This document shows positions 63,648 through 64,000 of a stretch of DNA of 64,000 nucleotides, one piece after another. How positions within the stretch are numbered: position 1 is the first letter of the stretch; every line of letters begins with the position of its first letter. The position numbers were made by a program, and so were the translations under genes. The stretch is from Bradyrhizobium sp. NDS-1. Lineage in GTDB: Bacteria; Pseudomonadota; Alphaproteobacteria; Rhizobiales; Xanthobacteraceae. A model generated the notes under the pieces. That model had not been told where the DNA came from. It did not search any database and saw only the letters and a program-made list of their open reading frames with translations. The DNA lies in the NCBI RefSeq assembly GCF_032918005.1, contig NZ_CP136628.1:7425501-7489500 (forward strand). The letters are read 5' to 3'.

Positions 63648-64000
63648 TCAACTCGCTTCCGCGAGCCGTACCGTCTCGGTGCTGCGGTAGATCGCAAGGT
63701 CGCGCGAACCGACGAAGATCGCGCGCGGCTTGAGCCCGTAGAAGCGGCGGATCGAGTGACTGAAATGCGTGGAATCGGGATAGCCGATGTCCTGCGCGAG
63801 ATGGGCGAGGTTGAGGTCCTGGTTGGCGAAGTGCAGCAGATGGCGCGCACGCTTCCAGGCGCGGAAGGAGCGGAAGGAGATGCCGGTCTCTTCCTTGAAC
63901 AGATGCAGGAAGCGCGAAGCCGAGAGCCCTGCTTCAGCCGCACAGGTGTCGGCCGTCACCGGCTCGCCGGAGAAGCGCCCGATTCGGGCGACGGCGCGGG
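63648..64000 (-). CDS. AraC-family transcriptional regulator, partial at window edge
   Basis: The last 117 or so residues of the protein are visible; the frame is open to base 64000, and the N-terminal sensing part lies outside. The visible part has both helix-turn-helix motifs: TCAAEAGLSASRFLHLFKEETGISFRSFRAWKRARHLL and LAHLAQDIGYPDSTHFSHSIRRFYGLKPRAIF. It points the same way as the BKACE-carboxylase cluster and is a candidate regulator of it. Confidence 0.9.
   Translation of the reverse strand, partial: RAVARIGRFSGEPVTADTCAAEAGLSASRFLHLFKEETGISFRSFRAWKRARHLLHFANQDLNLAHLAQDIGYPDSTHFSHSIRRFYGLKPRAIFVGSRDLAIYRSTETVRLAEAS

Overview
The window looks like a chromosomal segment of a high-GC alphaproteobacterium, most likely Bradyrhizobium or a close relative (inferred, not proven). 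The grounds are: many solute-binding-protein transporters, a lithotrophic sox cluster, acyl-CoA and aromatic-type catabolic genes, GTG/TTG starts preceded by good Shine-Dalgarno sites, and many short palindromic intergenic repeats. No rRNA, tRNA, integrase, transposase, phage or CRISPR locus was seen. The segment reads as ordinary chromosome with several compact accessory operons.

Layout. 1-4.9 kb: peptide/nickel-type ABC transporter (binding protein, two permeases, ATPase cut by the window edge) on the minus strand, behind a near-perfect sigma-54 promoter. 5.2-7.6 kb: kinase-fold phosphotransferase and an orphan UgpB-like binding protein. 7.9-13.4 kb: a signalling operon of a TRAP-type binding protein, a membrane histidine kinase, a receiver-GAF-kinase hybrid and an OmpR-type regulator, with no TRAP permease genes. 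13.4-14.6 kb: an ECF sigma factor with a perfect inverted repeat upstream, the same half-site downstream, and a strong terminator. 14.7-18.9 kb: CcdA-like protein plus periplasmic thioredoxin, an unknown membrane protein, an L,D-transpeptidase and an AapJ-like binding protein. 19.2-28.8 kb: two acyl-CoA dehydrogenases, a carboxymuconolactone-decarboxylase-like protein, a VOC protein, two MFS transporters, an S9 peptidase and a DUF938 methyltransferase.

29.1-35.0 kb: soxX-Y-Z-A-K-B followed by a DsrE-like protein, then a persulfide dioxygenase-rhodanese fusion; together they suit periplasmic thiosulfate oxidation with cytoplasmic persulfide clearance. 35.1-42.9 kb: a small acidic protein, two MFS transporters, an AttEFGH-like export operon (ATPase, double permease, AttH-like protein) and a MAPEG protein. 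43.1-49.0 kb: orphan branched-chain-type binding protein and a two-gene RND efflux pump. 49.3-57.8 kb: iron alcohol dehydrogenase, acyl-CoA synthetase and a complete five-gene peptide-type ABC transporter. 57.8-58.7 kb: an alkaline-ceramidase-like membrane hydrolase behind two tandem operators. 58.9-64 kb: biotin-dependent acyl-CoA carboxylase (two subunits), a BKACE enzyme and a partial AraC-family regulator.

The most interesting candidates are the binding-protein-linked phosphorelay (7.9-13.4 kb), the palindromic control region around the ECF sigma factor with a possible small RNA downstream, the helically phased operator pair before the ceramidase-like gene, and a perfect palindrome with core TGCGCAATTGCGCA or its 12-bp centre, found in four gene gaps. 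All functional statements rest on reading the translations; no database search was run.
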